NCBI RefSeq assembly: GCF_020736365.1
Contig: NZ_CP085988.1
Location: 1,308,001 to 1,372,000, forward strand
Reading direction: 5' to 3'
Origin: Clostridium sp. M62/1
GTDB taxonomy: Bacteria; Bacillota; Clostridia; Lachnospirales; Lachnospiraceae
DNA length: 64,000 nucleotides
Of this stretch, positions 61,374-64,000 are shown one piece after another. Position 1 is the stretch's first letter. Each line of letters starts with the position of its first letter. The notes below the pieces were generated by a model. It was not told the origin of the DNA. It saw nothing but the letters and a program-made list of their open reading frames with translations, and did no database searches. A program made the translations under genes and the position numbers.

Positions 61374-62792
61374 ATGATAAAAGATAATCAGAAGCGGCTG
61401 AACCGTTTTCATGTAGTTTTAGATGCATTGGTAATCATGGCATCCTACTGGCTGGCATGGTTCGTGAGCCTTGTGCTGAGTCCTGACGTAACGGCTCACA
61501 ACAGGGAAGTGATGGCATGGGTGTATATACTGGCGCTGGTGCTGATCGTTCCCGCGTATCTGATCCTCTACGCTTTCTTTCATCTGTATACGCCGAAAAG
61601 GGTACAGGGAAGAAGGCAGGAGTTTGCCAACATTGTAAAGGCCAACACCATAGGCGTGCTGGCTATTGCGCTGGTGCTGTATCTGAACGGAAAGAATGAA
61701 TATTTCATGAACTTTTCCCGTCAGATGGTGGCCTGCTTCTATCTGTTTAATATTGTCCTGGAATTTCTGGAACGCAATTTTATACGCCGCGCACTGCGGA
61801 GTATGCGCTCCAGGGGATATAATCAGAAGCACATCCTTCTTGTGGGATACAGCCGCGCAGCGGAAGGATTTATCGACCGGGTGTGTGCAAATCCAGAGTG
61901 GGGATATAATGTCAGGGGTATCCTTGATAATCACAGGGAATGGGGAACAGAGTATAAAGGGGTCCGCGTAATAGGCACCATCGATGAGCTGGATGCGATT
62001 CTGGAACTCAATTCCCTGGATGAAATTGCAATTACTCTGGGGCTTAACGAATACGGGAATCTGGAACAGATAGTGGCTTCCTGTGAGAAGTCAGGAGTGC
62101 ATACAAAATTCATTCCTGATTACAACAATATGATCCCCACGCTTCCCTATATGGAAGATCTGCAGGGACTTCCGGTCATCCACATCAGGCATGTGCCGCT
62201 GACAAGCCTTACAAACGCTACGATGAAACGGCTCATAGACATCTTCGGGGCGCTGGTGGCCATTGTGCTGTTCTCACCTGTGATGCTTGCTGCGGCGATA
62301 GCCATTAAGCTCACTTCGAAGGGGCCGGTGATTTTCAGCCAGGAACGGGTGGGGCTCCACAATAAGCCTTTCAAAATGTATAAATTCCGCTCCATGCAGG
62401 TACAGCCCCCATCCCAGGAGAAGAGCAGGTGGACGACTCCGGGAGATCCCCGTGTCACTACAGTAGGAAAGTTTATCAGGAAGACGAGCATTGACGAGAT
62501 GCCGCAGTTTTTCAATGTGCTGAAAGGCGATATGAGCCTGGTTGGGCCAAGACCGGAACGCCCCTTCTTCGTAGAGAAGTTTAAGGAAGAAATTCCGCGA
62601 TATATGGTCAAGCACCAGGTGCGTCCGGGTCTGACGGGCTGGGCCCAGGTCAACGGATACCGGGGGGATACCTCCATTGTCAAGAGAATCGAGCACGACC
62701 TGTACTATATTGAAAACTGGACTCTGGGATTTGATTTTAAAATTCTGTTCCTTACTGTATTTAAGGGATTTATTAATAAGAATGCATATTAA
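61374..62792 (+). CDS. Polyprenyl-phosphate sugar-1-phosphate transferase (WbaP/EPS type)
   Basis: 472 residues. Four membrane helices (about 15-135) precede a soluble CoA-binding-like domain (about 150-260, HILLVGYSRAAEGF). The fifth helix (KRLIDIFGALVAIVLFSPVML) and a bacterial sugar transferase domain follow, with GPVIFSQERVG, YKFRSM, DEMPQFFNVLKGDMSLVGPRPERP and RPGLTGWAQVNGYRG. It starts lipid-linked repeat-unit synthesis by moving a sugar-1-phosphate (often glucose, galactose or a HexNAc) onto undecaprenyl phosphate. It is placed between two LCP genes. Confidence 0.93.
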   Translation: MIKDNQKRLNRFHVVLDALVIMASYWLAWFVSLVLSPDVTAHNREVMAWVYILALVLIVPAYLILYAFFHLYTPKRVQGRRQEFANIVKANTIGVLAIALVLYLNGKNEYFMNFSRQMVACFYLFNIVLEFLERNFIRRALRSMRSRGYNQKHILLVGYSRAAEGFIDRVCANPEWGYNVRGILDNHREWGTEYKGVRVIGTIDELDAILELNSLDEIAITLGLNEYGNLEQIVASCEKSGVHTKFIPDYNNMIPTLPYMEDLQGLPVIHIRHVPLTSLTNATMKRLIDIFGALVAIVLFSPVMLAAAIAIKLTSKGPVIFSQERVGLHNKPFKMYKFRSMQVQPPSQEKSRWTTPGDPRVTTVGKFIRKTSIDEMPQFFNVLKGDMSLVGPRPERPFFVEKFKEEIPRYMVKHQVRPGLTGWAQVNGYRGDTSIVKRIEHDLYYIENWTLGFDFKILFLTVFKGFINKNAY

Positions 62793-62922
62793 GGCGTGAT
62801 TTTGGGCGTTATTTGGCCAAAGGAAAAGCCAGCCGCATTCCGGGACAAAGCTCCCGATAGGAGAGGCGCAGGCGCTGCTGCAGGCGGCCGCGCAGAAATG
62901 CTGTAAAGAATGAGGAAGCTAC

Positions 62923-64000
62923 ATGAGGTATGAGGATGAAATCGACCGTTCCAGACGCCGGCAGAGCCGGGGAAGGGATACGGTTAAGCGTTCGGGCAAT
63001 AAAAAACCGGCGTCAAACCGCCAGAAAGAGCTGACGCTGATTACGGATTCCTTCAAGGAGGATGCGCGGCGCAGGTCAAAAATGAATGAGAGCAGCTATG
63101 AAAGGCCGAAGAAGGCCTCATCGCGGGCAAAATCCTCCAAAAAGGAGGGGAAGGAGAAAAAGAAGGCAGCCGCCCAGTCCGGGCAGCCTTCCTTCTACCG
63201 TGCGGCGGCTAAGAAGAAGGCTCAAAAGAAGAGAAGAAAAATTGCCACTGTCATTTTGGGAATTTTCCTCTTTTTAGGGATAGCGGCCTTTGCCGGCTAT
63301 ACGTATCTGGATATTAAGTGGAAGGGACTGACCCAGAGAGCAGAAGACTGGAACCCGGATGAATTAATCAACCTGGATATTTCTGAAGAAAAACAGGAGC
63401 AGATGGAGGGGTACTGGACTATCGCAGTCTTTGGGCTCGACAGCAGAAACGGTTCCGTCGGGAAGGGAAACAACGCAGATGTAAATATGGTCTGCAACGT
63501 GGATCTGGCTACAGGCGAAATCAAGATAGTATCCGTTTACCGTGACACATATCTGAATATCAGCGATAAGAACAGCTACAATAAGATTAATTCTGCTTTT
63601 CTTCAGGGCGGGCCGACCCAGGCCGTTAAGGCTCTGAATAAAAATCTGGATTTGGAGATTGACGACTACGCAGTATTTAACTGGAAAGCTGTGGCCGAGG
63701 CGATTAACATTCTGGGCGGTGTGGATATTGAGATTTCAAAAAAAGAATTCTACTATATCAATGCCTTCATCACAGAGACGGTGAAGGCCACAGGGATTCC
63801 GTCAAAGCAGCTTAAGAGCGCGGGAATGAACCACCTGGACGGTGTGCAGGCAGTAGCTTACGGACGTCTGAGGCTTATGGATACAGATTATCAGAGAACA
63901 GAGAGGCAGAGAAAGGTAATTTCCCTGGCCTTCGAAAAGGCAAAACAGGCAGACTGGGCTACACTTAACAATGTTATACAGACGCTTCTCGTGACAGAGC
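62923..64000 (+). CDS. LCP family glycopolymer ligase, second copy (runs off the window)
   Basis: The frame opens at ATG 62923 with GAGGAAG upstream and has no stop before the window ends, giving about 359 residues. A very basic N-terminal part (about 1-105) precedes one membrane helix (about 106-128). The LCP domain follows, with AVFGLDSR, NADVNMVCNVDLATG, VSVYRDTYLNI, FNWKAVAEAINILGGVDIE and AYGRLRLMDTDYQRTERQR. It is closely similar to the first LCP protein from the membrane helix onward, so the two arose by duplication around the sugar transferase gene. It would ligate the locus polysaccharide to the wall. Confidence 0.9.
   Translation, partial: MRYEDEIDRSRRRQSRGRDTVKRSGNKKPASNRQKELTLITDSFKEDARRRSKMNESSYERPKKASSRAKSSKKEGKEKKKAAAQSGQPSFYRAAAKKKAQKKRRKIATVILGIFLFLGIAAFAGYTYLDIKWKGLTQRAEDWNPDELINLDISEEKQEQMEGYWTIAVFGLDSRNGSVGKGNNADVNMVCNVDLATGEIKIVSVYRDTYLNISDKNSYNKINSAFLQGGPTQAVKALNKNLDLEIDDYAVFNWKAVAEAINILGGVDIEISKKEFYYINAFITETVKATGIPSKQLKSAGMNHLDGVQAVAYGRLRLMDTDYQRTERQRKVISLAFEKAKQADWATLNNVIQTLLVTE

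Overview
The window reads as chromosomal DNA of an endospore-forming Clostridia member, most likely a Lachnospiraceae (Clostridium cluster XIVa type). The support is spoIIID, a type III glutamine synthetase, class II aldolase, iron-type alcohol dehydrogenases, FeoA/FeoB and several choline-binding-type cell-wall proteins. Intergenic DNA is AT-rich, Shine-Dalgarno sites are strong AGGAGG types, and most promoters fit TTGNNN-17-TATAAT. No tRNA, rRNA or CRISPR array was seen.

Region 1 (1-10.9 kb). After the tail of a sensor histidine kinase and a bacteriohemerythrin comes a minus-strand catabolic cluster: DUF1537 four-carbon acid sugar kinase, cytoplasmic BNR/sialidase-fold protein, iron alcohol dehydrogenase, DapA/NanA-family aldolase, PdxA2-type dehydrogenase, then an IT/SLC13-type transporter and a VOC protein. 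A divergent PrpR-N regulator faces the cluster. The gene set points to uptake and breakdown of an acid sugar to DHAP and pyruvate, but the substrate is unknown. The regulator's AAA+ domain has lost GAFTGA and the Walker B acidic pair.

Region 2 (10.9-22 kb). spoIIID, a PrcB-like lipoprotein and an unrecognised secreted/membrane protein precede a feoA-feoB operon. feoB is cut in two by a compact 5,041-bp mobile element bounded by CATG. The element carries a serine recombinase, a Sel1-repeat protein and a Tet(M)/EF-G-like GTPase. Joining the two flanks restores a 663-codon feoB exactly in frame, and joining the two element ends gives a near-palindromic attP.

Region 3 (22-35 kb). Housekeeping genes (sfsA, thrC, fba, glnN) lead into a phosphocholine-linked surface module: a GH25 lysozyme with many choline-binding repeats, a three-domain HTH-cytidylyltransferase-choline kinase fusion, and a strongly expressed secreted repeat protein. 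Next is an inverted duplication of a small HTH gene.

Region 4 (35-64 kb). This is a large surface-polysaccharide locus: O-antigen-type polymerase/ligase, CapD/FlaA1-type 4,6-dehydratase, tyrosine recombinase, Wzz fused to a kinase-like remnant, another choline-binding-type protein, glycosyltransferases, a polyprenyl-phosphate sugar-1-phosphate transferase and two LCP ligases. Inside it two divergent units carry a KdsB-like cytidylyltransferase, a HAD phosphatase, an HMGL-like aldolase with an extra C-terminal domain, an IlvB-like ThDP enzyme and an epimerase. Together these could make a CMP-activated acid-sugar-like building block that I cannot match to a described pathway.

Best candidates for something undescribed: the feoB-splitting element, the sialidase-like/PdxA2/DUF1537 catabolic operon with its degenerate regulator, and the KdsB/HAD/aldolase/ThDP biosynthetic set.
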